NCBI GenBank assembly: GCA_964404765.1 | Contig: CAYOLL010000002.1 | Coordinates: 30,122 to 94,121 of the forward strand | Direction: 5' to 3' | From: CAYOLL01 sp964404765 [NCBI: uncultured Gemmatimonadota bacterium] | GTDB taxonomy: Bacteria; 4572-55 | Length of the DNA stretch: 64,000 bases | Shown: positions 44,461 to 54,191 of the stretch, one piece after another | Layout: every line of letters begins with the position of its first letter | Position numbering within the stretch: position 1 is the first letter of the stretch | Program-made: the position numbers and the translations under genes | The notes under the pieces: model-generated | The model's database searches: none | What the model saw: only the letters and a program-made list of their open reading frames with translations | What the model was told of the DNA's origin: nothing

Positions 44461-44799
44461 ATGAAAACAGACCGGATCAAAAAACTTCGTTTACTATTGG
44501 CTGTTTTGTTTGTGCCGATGTATATGACCATTGCTTATGGCCATATACATCGCATGAAGTTCTTTCCATCGGCCCATCATTTTGCCGAATCCAATGACCG
44601 TGCTTCGAAGTCCGCTCACTCGTTTTGTCCGACTTGTCATTTTGCCAAATCGACTTTTTTTGCCGCCCCGCCCATTTTGATAACGCCACAAGCTGCGTGG
44701 GGAATTGCATCACCGGAACTTGTCTATGCCCACATATCTGAAACACTCTACGTCACGCCCTCCCGCGCCCCGCCTGTTTTTTCCTTTGTGTTTTGTTGA
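44461..44799 (+). CDS. Small His/Cys-rich membrane-associated protein (DUF2946-like)
   Basis: This 112-residue protein has an N-terminal hydrophobic segment (LLLAVLFVPMYMTIAYG), then a His-rich stretch (HIHRMKFFPSAHHFAES), a FCPTCHFAKS CxxC and a late SRAPPVFSF end. Small proteins of this layout often accompany metal or TonB transport genes. It is the first gene downstream of a good promoter and precedes a barrel and ZnuA/ZnuB homologues, so metal binding or sensing in the envelope is the likely role. The family assignment is tentative. Confidence 0.6.
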   Translation: MKTDRIKKLRLLLAVLFVPMYMTIAYGHIHRMKFFPSAHHFAESNDRASKSAHSFCPTCHFAKSTFFAAPPILITPQAAWGIASPELVYAHISETLYVTPSRAPPVFSFVFC

Positions 44800-45022
44800 C
44801 TATTTTTTAAAATCAAGCCGGCTACGATAGGACGACTTGCGCCTGGCACATCGAAGCTGAAGGCTGGATTTGAAAGCCTTTATGATTTTGGTAACCGTCA
44901 ACTTCAGGCGATGTCTCTACCATCGTGTGGCAGTTGATTGCGTCTATCATTTTGGCGTCAATGCCCGTCTTGCGGCATCCAATCGTCGCTATACGCCTGC
45001 GCATTAACCTAAGGAAAATATT

Positions 45023-46150
45023 ATGAAATATATCATACTGCTTATGGCGTTGTTGCACGCCCTGGCCACAATTTCACTGGCTCAAGATACGACGGCCTCA
45101 TCATCCGGCGGCAAAAACATGAACCCGGCTATCGGTGTCGTCGGCCATTTTCGGGCGACACAGTGGCTGCACAAACCGGTTGCTCTGCACGCCGGGCCAG
45201 ATTTGACTACCGACGAAGAATCCGTCGAATATCGCAACGGCTTTTCCTTTGCAGAAGCCGAACTGTCGTTCCGCATGACGCTCGATCCCTACGCCCGGGC
45301 CGATTTTTTCATCGCTGTTGTGCCGCCGGAAGAAGCGGTTGAACTGGAAGAAGGTTATCTGACGCTGCTGGGTCTGCCGCATTCGTTGCAACTCAAAGTC
45401 GGAAAATTCCGCAGCGCCTTTGGCAAGCTGAACCTGATCCATCCCCCGGAAACCGATTTTGCCGATGTACCGCTGCCGATTCAGAATTTTTTCGGGCCGG
45501 AAGGTCTGGCCGAAACCGGCCTTTCCGCCAGCATTCTGATTTCTAATCCGTGGGATCAATATCTGGAATTCCGCGCTGAAATCACGAACGGCGACAATGA
45601 CGTGAGCTTTAACGCCGATGCCACGGATGATTTGCTCTATCTGGCCCAGTTGAAAGGCTTTTTTGAGATGGGCGAAAGCAACTCGCTGGAATTGGGCCTG
45701 AGCGGTTTGACCGGCCGGAACGATGAAGCCGGCGACTATCGCACCGACATCTTTGGCGCACATTTTTCTTTCAAGCGCAAGTCGCCACGCCAGGGTTTAT
45801 ACAAAGCGCTGGCTTTATCGGGCGAATTGCTGCTGAGCCGGCGCGAAATGTTTGATGAACGGGATCATGCCGGATCAGCCCGGGTCAACAGCTATGGCTT
45901 TTTTTTGGCCGGCAAGTATCAATTTTCCCGGCGTTGGGAGGCTGGCGTGCGCTTCGACTATTCCCAATTCCCGGCCGACGATTGGCAGCATGAAAATGCC
46001 GTTTCCGGCATCCTCACGTTTCGACCGTCGGAATTCCAGCGGCTGCGATTGCAGTATCGGTATCTCGATCGCAATTTTTTTGACAAAGAGAGCGGCCTGT
46101 TTTTCCAATGGATTTTTATCATTGGAGCGCATGGGGCGCATCCGTTTTAG
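45023..46150 (+). CDS. Outer-membrane beta-barrel protein of the metal-uptake locus
   Basis: This 375-residue exported protein has a signal peptide (residues 1-20) and alternating amphipathic strands (SLQLKVGKFRSAFGKLNLIH, YLEFRAEITNGDND, RWEAGVRFDYSQFPADDW). It ends in FQWIFIIGAHGAHPF with the terminal Phe typical of BAM substrates. The 'FRSAFGKLN' region is reminiscent of porins found next to zinc ABC transporters. A TAAGGAAAATATT site precedes the ATG. The 223 bases before it show nothing I can name. It probably lets a metal or metallophore cross the outer membrane. Confidence 0.72.
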   Translation: MKYIILLMALLHALATISLAQDTTASSSGGKNMNPAIGVVGHFRATQWLHKPVALHAGPDLTTDEESVEYRNGFSFAEAELSFRMTLDPYARADFFIAVVPPEEAVELEEGYLTLLGLPHSLQLKVGKFRSAFGKLNLIHPPETDFADVPLPIQNFFGPEGLAETGLSASILISNPWDQYLEFRAEITNGDNDVSFNADATDDLLYLAQLKGFFEMGESNSLELGLSGLTGRNDEAGDYRTDIFGAHFSFKRKSPRQGLYKALALSGELLLSRREMFDERDHAGSARVNSYGFFLAGKYQFSRRWEAGVRFDYSQFPADDWQHENAVSGILTFRPSEFQRLRLQYRYLDRNFFDKESGLFFQWIFIIGAHGAHPF

Positions 46151-46227
46151 TAAAAGCATGGACCGATGAAGTAGATTTACACGGGTAGCGCTTTTTTATA
46201 ACTCATAACTTTGCAAGGAGATCGACC

Positions 46228-46794
46228 ATGTGCTTTCCGATAAAGCGCCTGCTGTTCCGGGTCATTGTTGTTATTTTCATCTTTCCGTTTCCGGCGGATG
46301 CCCAAGATCAGCCTTTGCTTCCCACGCTGAACATGAAGCTTAAACCGAATCAAGAGGTGCGCATTCAAAATGATTTCGGTCAAATTTGGCAAGGACGCTT
46401 TGAAGGCGTCGGCGCCGATTCGATCTTCATCAGACTTCCGGAGACCGAAATCGTTATAGGCATGCCTGTTGATGAGGTTGACCGATTATGGCAAAAAGCG
46501 AATCGTAAGACCGCAACCATTGTGGGATCTGTTGTAGGCGGTCTTGGCGGCCTTGGGTTAGGCATGGTCGCTTTATCGCTGGCATCGCTGGGATGCGCTT
46601 ATGAAAACAGCAATTGTAGCGATGATAGTAATAGTAAGAGTGATCAGATAGTCACACTTTTTTTGCCTACGTTTTTTGGCGCCGGTCTGGGCGGCTGCCT
46701 CGGCGGATTGGTAGACTCTGCCGGATCAGACTGGAAAGCCGTTTATGTCAAACAAAAATTCGATCCTAACTTACCCAATGAAAAAGGAGAATGA
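46228..46794 (+). CDS. Exported LSm-like/glycine-zipper protein, paralogue of 6111-6719
   Basis: This 188-residue protein has a signal peptide (about 1-28), a small LSm-like beta module (VRIQNDFGQIWQGRFEGVGA, then IVIGMPVDEVDRLWQ) and a Gly-rich hydrophobic segment (IVGSVVGGLGGLGLGMVALS). A second Gly-rich stretch (FFGAGLGGCLGGLVDSAG) follows. The architecture is that of the gene at 6111. AAGGAG precedes the ATG. Its stop overlaps the region before znuA, whose ribosome site lies inside this gene, so it belongs to the metal operon. Function unknown. Confidence 0.65.
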   Translation: MCFPIKRLLFRVIVVIFIFPFPADAQDQPLLPTLNMKLKPNQEVRIQNDFGQIWQGRFEGVGADSIFIRLPETEIVIGMPVDEVDRLWQKANRKTATIVGSVVGGLGGLGLGMVALSLASLGCAYENSNCSDDSNSKSDQIVTLFLPTFFGAGLGGCLGGLVDSAGSDWKAVYVKQKFDPNLPNEKGE

Positions 46795-46796
46795 GG

Positions 46797-47729
46797 ATGC
46801 GTACCATAATTTTAATGCGAGCGATAAAAATTTGGCTATTCTTAACGGCAATTGCCGCGCCGGGTCGGGCCGCCGACAAGATTCAAGTCGTGACGACCCT
46901 GCCGGATTTAAAGGCGATTACCGAGGCGGTCGGCGGCGAATATGTGGACGTTTTCGCCATTGTCAAAGGTTACCAGGACCCGCACTTTGTCGATGCCAAA
47001 CCCAGCTACATCGTCAAGCTGCAAAAGGCGGAGGTATTTGCGCAAATCGGCCTGGATTTGGAGGTCGGCTGGGTGCCGCCGCTGCTGGAAGGCGCGCGGA
47101 ATGCCAAAATCCTGCCCGGCGGCAGCGGCTATGTGGACGCTTCCAAAGGCGTTGCCTTATTGGAAATTCCACAGGGCGATCCGGCCACTTTGCGGGCCGG
47201 CGGCGATATTCACGTCAACGGTAACCCGCATTACTGGCTGGATCCGCGCAATGGCAAAATCATCGCCCAAAATATTCATGCGGTCTTGGTCAACGTCCGG
47301 CCCGATCTGGAAAAAATCTTTAGCACGAATCTGGCCGCGTTTGAAAAACAAATTGATGAGCATTATGCCCAATGGACGACCAAACTCGCCCCGTACAAAG
47401 GCAGCCAAATCATCGCCTATCACAATAGCTGGCCGTATTTTGCCAAGTCTTTCAACCTTGAAATCGTCGATTTTATTGAACCCAAACCGGGCGTGCCGCC
47501 GTCACCCGGCCATTTGGTCAAACTGATTCAAAAAATCAAGACGAATCAGATTAAAGCCATTCTGGTCGATCCCTACTTTGACACCAAACCGGCCAAATCC
47601 GTGGCCGAAAAAAGCGGGGCAACGGTCATCCCGATTGCCTCGTCCGTCAGCGCGTATGATTCGATCAAAAACTATTTTGATCTGTTCGATTACAATGTTA
47701 ATCAACTCGTCGCCGTTTTGAGCAAATAA
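46797..47729 (+). CDS. Zinc/manganese ABC transporter substrate-binding protein
   Basis: This 310-residue periplasmic cluster A-I metal-binding protein has a signal peptide ending near PGRAADK. Metal ligands are visible in YQDPHFVDAKPS, NGNPHYWLDPRNGK, IAYHNSWPYFAKS and LVDPYFDTKPA. The central region has no long His-rich loop. I start at 46797 because AAGGAG is eight bases upstream; the ATG at 46791 is only two bases away. The permease gene follows 79 bases later. Confidence 0.9.
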   Translation: MRTIILMRAIKIWLFLTAIAAPGRAADKIQVVTTLPDLKAITEAVGGEYVDVFAIVKGYQDPHFVDAKPSYIVKLQKAEVFAQIGLDLEVGWVPPLLEGARNAKILPGGSGYVDASKGVALLEIPQGDPATLRAGGDIHVNGNPHYWLDPRNGKIIAQNIHAVLVNVRPDLEKIFSTNLAAFEKQIDEHYAQWTTKLAPYKGSQIIAYHNSWPYFAKSFNLEIVDFIEPKPGVPPSPGHLVKLIQKIKTNQIKAILVDPYFDTKPAKSVAEKSGATVIPIASSVSAYDSIKNYFDLFDYNVNQLVAVLSK

Positions 47730-47808
47730 CGAAAATATCGACGTACAAAATTTTATTTTTGCGCCATCTTTTGCAAAATTAAAATTTTACGCTCCAAAAG
47801 GACATCTC

Positions 47809-48651
47809 ATGCTTGAATTTCTGCTTCCGCCCTTCATTGCCAGCCTGATATTGGTCGGCATTCACGCCTATTTGGGTATTCATGTGCTGGAGCGCAAGGT
47901 CATCTTTGTGGATTTGGCGTTGGCCCAAATCGCCGCGTTGGGTGCGACAACGGCATTTGTGCTGGGTTTTGAGTTACATAGCAACGCCACTTATTTGATG
48001 TCGCTGGGCTTTACGTTTATTGGGGCAGCAGTATTTTCGCTGACCCGAACCCGGCATGAAGTTGTGCCGCAGGAGGCTATTATTGGCATTGCCTACGCCG
48101 TTGCCGCTGCGGCCACAGTTTTACTGATGGATCGCGCCGCCGAAGGGGCCGAGCAGATCAAAAATATGCTGGTCGGCAGCATCCTTTTTGTCACCTGGGA
48201 CGATATTATCAAAATTTCGATTCTCTATGGCATCATCGGCTTATTCCATTATATTTTCCGGGCCAAATTCATCATCATTTCCACGAATCCGGAAGCGGCC
48301 TATCAACAAGGAATTCACGTCCGGCGCTGGGACTTTTTGTTCTACACTTCATTTGGTTTTGTCGTCACCAGCTCGGTTGATTTAGCCGGTGTATTACAAG
48401 TCTTTTCCTATTTGATTGTGCCGTCGGTGTGCGCGGCCTTGCTGGCCAAATCACTCCGGAATCGACTGCTGATCGGCTGGCTGTTGGGCTTTCTGGCCAG
48501 CTTTTTGGGTATCTTTTTTTCCGTGCAGTTTGATTTTCCGACCGGCGCGTCCATTGTCTGCACCTTTGGTCTGATACTGGCGATTATTTGGATTTATCAT
48601 CGGCTGAGGGTTAGATACGGAAACAACCCAGAGCCGGTTAAATCGCTTTGA
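47809..48651 (+). CDS. Metal ABC transporter permease (ABC-3 family, ZnuB-like)
   Basis: This 280-residue integral membrane protein has about eight hydrophobic helices. The family motif GIHVLERKVIFVDLALAQIA lies near residues 19-45 and YQQGIHVRRWDFLFY in the middle. It forms the channel for Zn or Mn import with the substrate-binding protein upstream. No ATPase (ZnuC) gene lies in this cluster or elsewhere in the window, which is unusual. AAAAGGACATCTC precedes the ATG. Confidence 0.9.
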   Translation: MLEFLLPPFIASLILVGIHAYLGIHVLERKVIFVDLALAQIAALGATTAFVLGFELHSNATYLMSLGFTFIGAAVFSLTRTRHEVVPQEAIIGIAYAVAAAATVLLMDRAAEGAEQIKNMLVGSILFVTWDDIIKISILYGIIGLFHYIFRAKFIIISTNPEAAYQQGIHVRRWDFLFYTSFGFVVTSSVDLAGVLQVFSYLIVPSVCAALLAKSLRNRLLIGWLLGFLASFLGIFFSVQFDFPTGASIVCTFGLILAIIWIYHRLRVRYGNNPEPVKSL

Positions 48652-48734
48652 GTCTGCAAAAACAATAATGGAGGGCGGAATGTTTTCCGCCCTCTTCATC
48701 CACGATATTTTGAAAAATTTCAAGGGAAGAAAAC

Positions 48735-49934
48735 ATGACCCGCAAATTGTATCAAACGGACAGCTATCAACGGACGTTTACCGCTAAAGTCTGTCAAACC
48801 CGACCTGTTGAAAACGGTATGGAAGTTGTCCTTGACCAAACCGCTTTTTATGCGGCTGCCGGCGGACAGCCTGCCGACACCGGCACGCTTGGCGGCTGTC
48901 AGGTCAAAGATGTGCGGATCGAAGGCGACGACGTCGTCCATCTACTGGATTGTTCGACATTCTCGCTGACGGAAGCTGAAGGCCAAATTGACTGGCTGCG
49001 CCGGTTTGATCACATGCAGCAGCACACCGGTCAGCATTTGTTGTCCGAAACCCTGATTCGGTTGTACAAGGCCGAAACCTTGTCATTTCATCTGGGCGTC
49101 GATTACAGTACCATTGACATTCCTGTGGATGCCTTAAGCCCGGATCGGATTCTGGCCGCTGAAGCCGCTTGCCGGCAGATTATCCGGGAAAATCGCCCCA
49201 TCCATATCCACTCGATCACCCGTGCCGAAGTCGGCCGGTTTCCGCTGCGCAAAATGCCGCCGGACGTAGCGGATATCCGGATTGTCGAGATTGACCAGTA
49301 TGACTACTCGCCTTGCGGCGGGACGCATCTGCGCGCGACCGGTGAGCTGGATACTATTAAAATTATAGGCAGCGAAAAAGTCAAGCAAGGCTTGCGGGTC
49401 AAGTTTTTATGCGGCGACCGGGCTTTGCGGGATTATCAAACGCGGCAAGCTTTACTCGATCAACTGGCGAGCGATATGACGTGTGACTGGCGGGATGTCC
49501 CGACGATATGGCAAAAAACGACGGATGAACGCAAGGAATTGCGGAAACAGGTTGAAGTCTTGCAGAAACAGTTAGCTTCATTTGAGGCCGACAAGCTTTT
49601 AGCCGGCGCCGAAACCATCGGCTTTACCCGGCTGATCAGCCTGATTCTGCCTGACCGTGACATGAATCACTTGACGCAGTTGGCGCGTCGCTTTCTGGAT
49701 AATTCGCCTATTCTGGTTTTGTTGATGGGCATTACTGATAAAACGGCGCTGGTGTTTGCCTGCTCGGAATCTATCTCGTGCAATATGGGCAATCTCTTGC
49801 GCGACGCTTGCCAAAGCCTGGGTGGACGGGGCGGCGGGCGGGCACAGTTTGCTCAGGGCACCGCTCCGGATACTGCGAATGCCGGGCGCGTCCTGAGCGA
49901 GATCAAGCAAAAAGCGCTGGATACGCTGCATTAA
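48735..49934 (+). CDS. Alanyl-tRNA editing protein AlaX-L type
   Basis: This 399-residue free-standing editing enzyme hydrolyses mis-acylated Ser/Gly-tRNA(Ala). It has the N-terminal beta domain (FYAAAGGQPADTGTLGG), the zinc site HMQQHTGQHLLSE (about residues 92-104) and CGGTHLRATGEL (about 195), and a C-terminal DHHA1-like domain (RGGGRAQFAQGT). The catalytic alanyl-tRNA synthetase domain is absent, as expected. AAGGGAAGAAA precedes the ATG. A terminator follows. Confidence 0.9.
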   Translation: MTRKLYQTDSYQRTFTAKVCQTRPVENGMEVVLDQTAFYAAAGGQPADTGTLGGCQVKDVRIEGDDVVHLLDCSTFSLTEAEGQIDWLRRFDHMQQHTGQHLLSETLIRLYKAETLSFHLGVDYSTIDIPVDALSPDRILAAEAACRQIIRENRPIHIHSITRAEVGRFPLRKMPPDVADIRIVEIDQYDYSPCGGTHLRATGELDTIKIIGSEKVKQGLRVKFLCGDRALRDYQTRQALLDQLASDMTCDWRDVPTIWQKTTDERKELRKQVEVLQKQLASFEADKLLAGAETIGFTRLISLILPDRDMNHLTQLARRFLDNSPILVLLMGITDKTALVFACSESISCNMGNLLRDACQSLGGRGGGRAQFAQGTAPDTANAGRVLSEIKQKALDTLH

Positions 49935-50020
49935 CCTAAAAAAGCAGCGGAATTTCGGTTAGACTGCTTTGTCAAGACAAAAAAATGCTTGATATAAGTT
50001 ACGTTATTTTTTTACATGCT

Positions 50021-50055
50021 CAGGCTGTCGTTTTGTACGATAGCCTGTTTTGTTT
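50021..50055 (+). terminator. Rho-independent terminator after the AlaX gene
   Basis: Arms CAGGCTGTCGT (50021-50031) and ACGATAGCCTG (50037-50047) with one G-T pair are followed by TTTTGTTT. It lies 87 bases past the stop. Confidence 0.62.
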
Positions 50056-50173
50056 ACTCCCAAGAAAGTAGATTTTTAAATAAATCACATCACAATATTT
50101 ATCAACATCTTCGCCTCGCGTAATGCCTCCAATCATGTGCCGGTATGTCCTTTTTTCAATTGCAAAAATGGCA

Positions 50174-51160
50174 TTAATATTCCAAAAACATGCGTCGAAT
50201 TTCCCGATAATCGCTTGTCTTAAGCAGCGCCAGCATCAGCAAAATACGGCTTTTCTTGGGATTGAGCAAATCGGAGGCAACAAACTCATATTCGTCATCA
50301 TCAATTTCGGCATAAGGCGTCACGCGGCCGCTGCCGACATGGGAGCTGCGAACAATGATTAACCCTTTTTGACGAGCGTCTACCAAACCCTGCAATGTCT
50401 CCGGATAGATATTGCCGTTACCCATTCCAGCATGAACAATGCCCTGCGCGCCGGCAGCAACGGAGGCATCTACAAAGGTGCGATACCCGTTCGAATGGCC
50501 ATAGATAATGTCAACCCGCGGCAATTCATACAAATTGTCTAAGGAAAATTCACTGGCCATTGTATGACGCCACATGGTTTTCTCATAAAAATGAGCGTGT
50601 CCGTAATCAATGTAGCCTAACGGGCCGAGATTAGGTGATTGAAACGCCGATACCGAATTGGTGCTGGTTTTGGTGACATCGCGGGCGTCAAAAATAGCGT
50701 CACCCATGGTGATTAGAACACCCCGTCCGACCGCTGCGGCATTGGCGGCCAGCGCAATACCGTTGTATATATTCATCGGTCCATCGGCGCTAATAGAGGT
50801 GGACGAACGCATAGCCCCGACCAGAATTACCGGTTTATGACTTTTAACGGTCAGATTCAGAAAATAGGCCGTCTCCTCCATAGTATCGGTGCCATGAGTA
50901 ATCACAATCCCATCCACCAGATCTGCGGCCAGCAATTCATTACATCGGCGGGCAATTTTTAGCCAAATGTCATTGTTCATGGCCTGACTTCCAACCTGGG
51001 CAATTTGCTCACCGTGCACATTCGCCAGATCACTAATCTGGGGAATCCGCTCCAGCAGGTCGTCAATTGTAAGTTGAGCCGCTTGGTACGCTCGCGAGAC
51101 TAAGGACTTGCCTGCCCCGGCAATTGTCCCGCCTGTAGCCAGTATAACGATTGTTTTCAT
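50174..51160 (-). CDS. L-asparaginase (bacterial type II family, no signal peptide)
   Basis: This 328-residue enzyme hydrolyses asparagine to aspartate and ammonia. The two catalytic threonine motifs are VILATGGTIAGAG (residues 4-16) and GIVITHGTDTMEETAYFL (about 83-100), with VGAMRSSTSISADGPMN after them. It has no export signal, so a cytoplasmic enzyme is likely despite the sequence type. TCGGAGAGC precedes the ATG. Confidence 0.9.
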   Translation of the reverse strand: MKTIVILATGGTIAGAGKSLVSRAYQAAQLTIDDLLERIPQISDLANVHGEQIAQVGSQAMNNDIWLKIARRCNELLAADLVDGIVITHGTDTMEETAYFLNLTVKSHKPVILVGAMRSSTSISADGPMNIYNGIALAANAAAVGRGVLITMGDAIFDARDVTKTSTNSVSAFQSPNLGPLGYIDYGHAHFYEKTMWRHTMASEFSLDNLYELPRVDIIYGHSNGYRTFVDASVAAGAQGIVHAGMGNGNIYPETLQGLVDARQKGLIIVRSSHVGSGRVTPYAEIDDDEYEFVASDLLNPKKSRILLMLALLKTSDYREIRRMFLEY

Positions 51161-51245
51161 GGTTGCTCTCCGATTTTAGGCAAAAAGAAGTATGAATCCA
51201 CAGCGTGGTAAACCACAAATTTTCGACCTGTGCGATTGAACAGTT

Positions 51246-53771
51246 TCAAACGGTTCGTTGCTGAAGGAGTTGGCAGATTGCCGGACCGTTAAAATTATCG
51301 GCATACTTGCGGATAAGACTGATAAAGTTAGGATCGTGACCTGCGGCGGCCAACGCATCCAAAACAGGCTCAATATCCAGGAAAAAACCTGTATCGGCTA
51401 ACGTAAATATCTTGTCTACAAACTCGCGGGGCGGAAACACAAGCGTCTTTTCGGCCTCAGCTCCGTCCGCAGCAGATGCGACAGGAGAAGTATCCACATC
51501 AGTCCAGCTTAAATCCAGGTGTTGTTGCAGGCAATTAAGCAGCGCTACCATATCTATCGGTTTGGCAATAAAATCATCGCAGCCACTCGCAATACTTTCC
51601 TCGCGATTGGCCGAAAAAGCGTTCGCCGTTACCATGATGATTTTTATTTGTTTACCGTTCGGCTGTTCGCGTAGCAATTTTGCTGCAGTAATCCCGTCCA
51701 TTTCCGGCATTACCATATCCATTAAAACTAAGTGCGGCTTAAATTGGAGCGCTTGTTCCAGGGCGGTCAGTCCGTTTTCCGCTTCATCAATGGCGAAGCC
51801 AAGCGGATGGAGAAGCGATTTTAGCAGAAACCGGTTTTCAGCGCGATCATCGACAATCAGAATACGGCGCGGATCGCCTTTGTAACCGTTTATTTTCCGG
51901 GGTATAGTTACTGCCGGCGGCTCAGGCGCTGTCGTGTAATCAACATTCGGTAATTGCAGTTGAAATGAAAATGTTGAGCCAACGCCTAATTGGCTTTTAA
52001 CATGCAATTGCCCCCCCATTTTTTCGATCAATTGCCGGCATATCGGCAGGCCCAAACCTGTTCCATCAGAGTAAAGCCGATGTTCTTTTAGCTGCTGAAA
52101 CGGTTCAAAAATAGCATCCATCTGATCTTTCGGAATTCCGGTACCGCTATCCGATACTTCAAATCGCAAACAATTATCGCCCCCGGAAACGTGTAATTGA
52201 ACCCAGCCAATCCGAGTAAATTTAACCGCATTACCCAATAAATTCAGCAAGATTTGGCGCAGTCTTTTTTCATCCCCCATCAAAAACGCCGATAAGCCTG
52301 GCTCGGTTATATACTTGAAAATAAGCCCTTTCTGGTCGGCTTTGATTCGCACCATTTCAATGACCGACGATAGCGCCGCTTCCAAACGGAACGGTTGGTC
52401 AATCAGTTCAAGCTTGCCGGCTTCAATTTTGGATAAGTCCAGAATATCATTGATAAGCGTGAGTAAATGACTGCCGCTGCTGTGAATAATTTCGATTGAT
52501 TTTTTATGCTCTCCGCTGATGGTGGGATCGTTGAGCAAAATCTGCGTAAAGCCAAGAATCCCGTTTAATGGGGTGCGCAATTCATGGCTCATATTAGCTA
52601 AAAAAGTTGTCTTAGCCTGGCTGGCAACTTCCGCGGCATCTTTGGCGCGTCGCAAGTCATCCTCGGCCTTTTTTCGCTCGGTAATATCGGTACAGATCGT
52701 AACCATGCCGATATAGCGGCCATGGTTATTAAGAATGGGGTTGGAAATCAGCTCGGCTGGAAAGGATGTGCCGTCTTTGCGGATATTCATTCTTTCACGC
52801 TTCCAGTTAACGTAGCGCTGAAAGTCTCTTCCAGCCTGCGACGCCCGATCCGTTTTGCTGCCAAAAACACGGGGATGGCGGCCAAGCAACTCCTCAATAG
52901 TATAACCGTGAAGACGCGCTTCAGCCGGATTGACAAAAACAATTTTACCATTCAAATCCGTAATGGTAATCCCAATTTCGGTGGTTTCAATAGCGGTTTT
53001 AAGCTGGGTCAACTCGGCGTCGGCGCTCTTGCGATCCGTAATATCACGCAGGATAATGAGCGCCTGTACCGGTCCGCAGGCTACGATTCGCGCTTCATAA
53101 TGATAGATGGCGCTATCAACCGTCAAGATGTATTCAATTGTTTCAGGCGTGCCGGTTGCCAAAACTTGCCCAACAGCCAGTAAAAAGATTTGGGACTGCT
53201 CGGCTGGAAAAATCCGATTTAAATGCGCCCCGATCCATTCAGTAGAATTTATAACCGCATTCGGCGGCAGATTAATCCGGGCGTCTAAGCACACGCCATC
53301 GGCGCTCAGCAGAATAATCGTATCCGGGATGGCCGCCAGCAGCGCCTGATGCCGTTCTTCGGCGGTCTTAAGCGCAGCTTCCATGTAGCGACGCTGAAGG
53401 CGATCTTCCGCCATGCGCTTGGCAATTTCCAGACGTGTTCTAAGCAATCGTACATCCGTCGTTTTAATTACAAAATCATCAAAGCCGGCATCTAAAGCTT
53501 TCTGTAACTCTTCTGGTTTAAGAATCGCGGTACACAAGATAATGACAGCATCGGCTCCGCCGGGCAGTTGACGGATTCTTTTGCAAAGTGCCAGGCCATC
53601 CAGACCCGGCAGCAAAAAGTCCAGAATAATCAACGGCGCAGGCGATTCCTGAAAATATTGTATCGCTTTAAAAGCATGACCGCAACGGACAGGTTCCAGA
53701 CCGACGCTGATCGCAATTCTGGCAAAGAGATGCTGAATTTCAGCATCATCGTCAACGACAAGAATCCGCAT
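51246..53771 (-). CDS. Hybrid sensor histidine kinase (REC-PAS-PAS-HisKA-HATPase-REC)
   Basis: This 841-residue cytoplasmic kinase has no membrane segment. The order is REC1 (MRILVVDDDAEIQHL, phospho-Asp in ILDFLLPGLDG), PAS (RHQALLAAIPDTIILL), PAS (TEIGITITDLNGKIVFVNPA), HisKA (FLANMSHELRTPLNGILGFT), HATPase (LNLLGNAVKFTRI, DSGTGIPKDQ) and REC2 (HLVLMDMVMPEMDG). A ~85-residue C-terminal tail lacks a clear Hpt histidine. GGGGGCAGGTG precedes the chosen ATG at 53771; the frame extends to 53810. The target regulator is not encoded alongside. The 420-base gap to the next gene shows nothing clear. Confidence 0.92.
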   Translation of the reverse strand: MRILVVDDDAEIQHLFARIAISVGLEPVRCGHAFKAIQYFQESPAPLIILDFLLPGLDGLALCKRIRQLPGGADAVIILCTAILKPEELQKALDAGFDDFVIKTTDVRLLRTRLEIAKRMAEDRLQRRYMEAALKTAEERHQALLAAIPDTIILLSADGVCLDARINLPPNAVINSTEWIGAHLNRIFPAEQSQIFLLAVGQVLATGTPETIEYILTVDSAIYHYEARIVACGPVQALIILRDITDRKSADAELTQLKTAIETTEIGITITDLNGKIVFVNPAEARLHGYTIEELLGRHPRVFGSKTDRASQAGRDFQRYVNWKRERMNIRKDGTSFPAELISNPILNNHGRYIGMVTICTDITERKKAEDDLRRAKDAAEVASQAKTTFLANMSHELRTPLNGILGFTQILLNDPTISGEHKKSIEIIHSSGSHLLTLINDILDLSKIEAGKLELIDQPFRLEAALSSVIEMVRIKADQKGLIFKYITEPGLSAFLMGDEKRLRQILLNLLGNAVKFTRIGWVQLHVSGGDNCLRFEVSDSGTGIPKDQMDAIFEPFQQLKEHRLYSDGTGLGLPICRQLIEKMGGQLHVKSQLGVGSTFSFQLQLPNVDYTTAPEPPAVTIPRKINGYKGDPRRILIVDDRAENRFLLKSLLHPLGFAIDEAENGLTALEQALQFKPHLVLMDMVMPEMDGITAAKLLREQPNGKQIKIIMVTANAFSANREESIASGCDDFIAKPIDMVALLNCLQQHLDLSWTDVDTSPVASAADGAEAEKTLVFPPREFVDKIFTLADTGFFLDIEPVLDALAAAGHDPNFISLIRKYADNFNGPAICQLLQQRTV

Positions 53772-54191
53772 ACACCTGCCCCCATTATGATTTTGGATTT
53801 GGGAATGCAAAAAACGGTTTCCAACCGGCGCTTAGAGACCCGCATTCAAAAATCGACAAACAAGAGCCCGAAATTATTGGACGCCAATAGGAAAAAAATT
53901 GTTTTGATGAAATAATTACCGCGCCAGGGATATTGATGTAAGTTACACTTTCAAAAAAATACTAAATAGTTGCAAATTAACACGAACAAAATCAATGCTT
54001 TACAAAAATTTATTTGTGATCGCCCAGGTAATTTTGGTATAAGTAGGCACTTTAATTTGTTAATCTGAAAAGAGTTGCAAATTTTATCCGAAACCTTATG
54101 TTATAGATGTGTATTGATACTTATGGACATACTTAAAAGCAGGGTCATTTTTAGGGTTGACACAACCTTTTCGCTAACCGGACAAAATGTT

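Noticed and set aside
44822-45058. 78-residue minus frame before the barrel gene
   Set aside because: Low-complexity reading with no ribosome site; the stretch may be leader RNA but I see no known riboswitch.
50480-50510. tRNA-like GTTCGAAT
   Set aside because: Lies in the asparaginase gene and has no acceptor or D arm.
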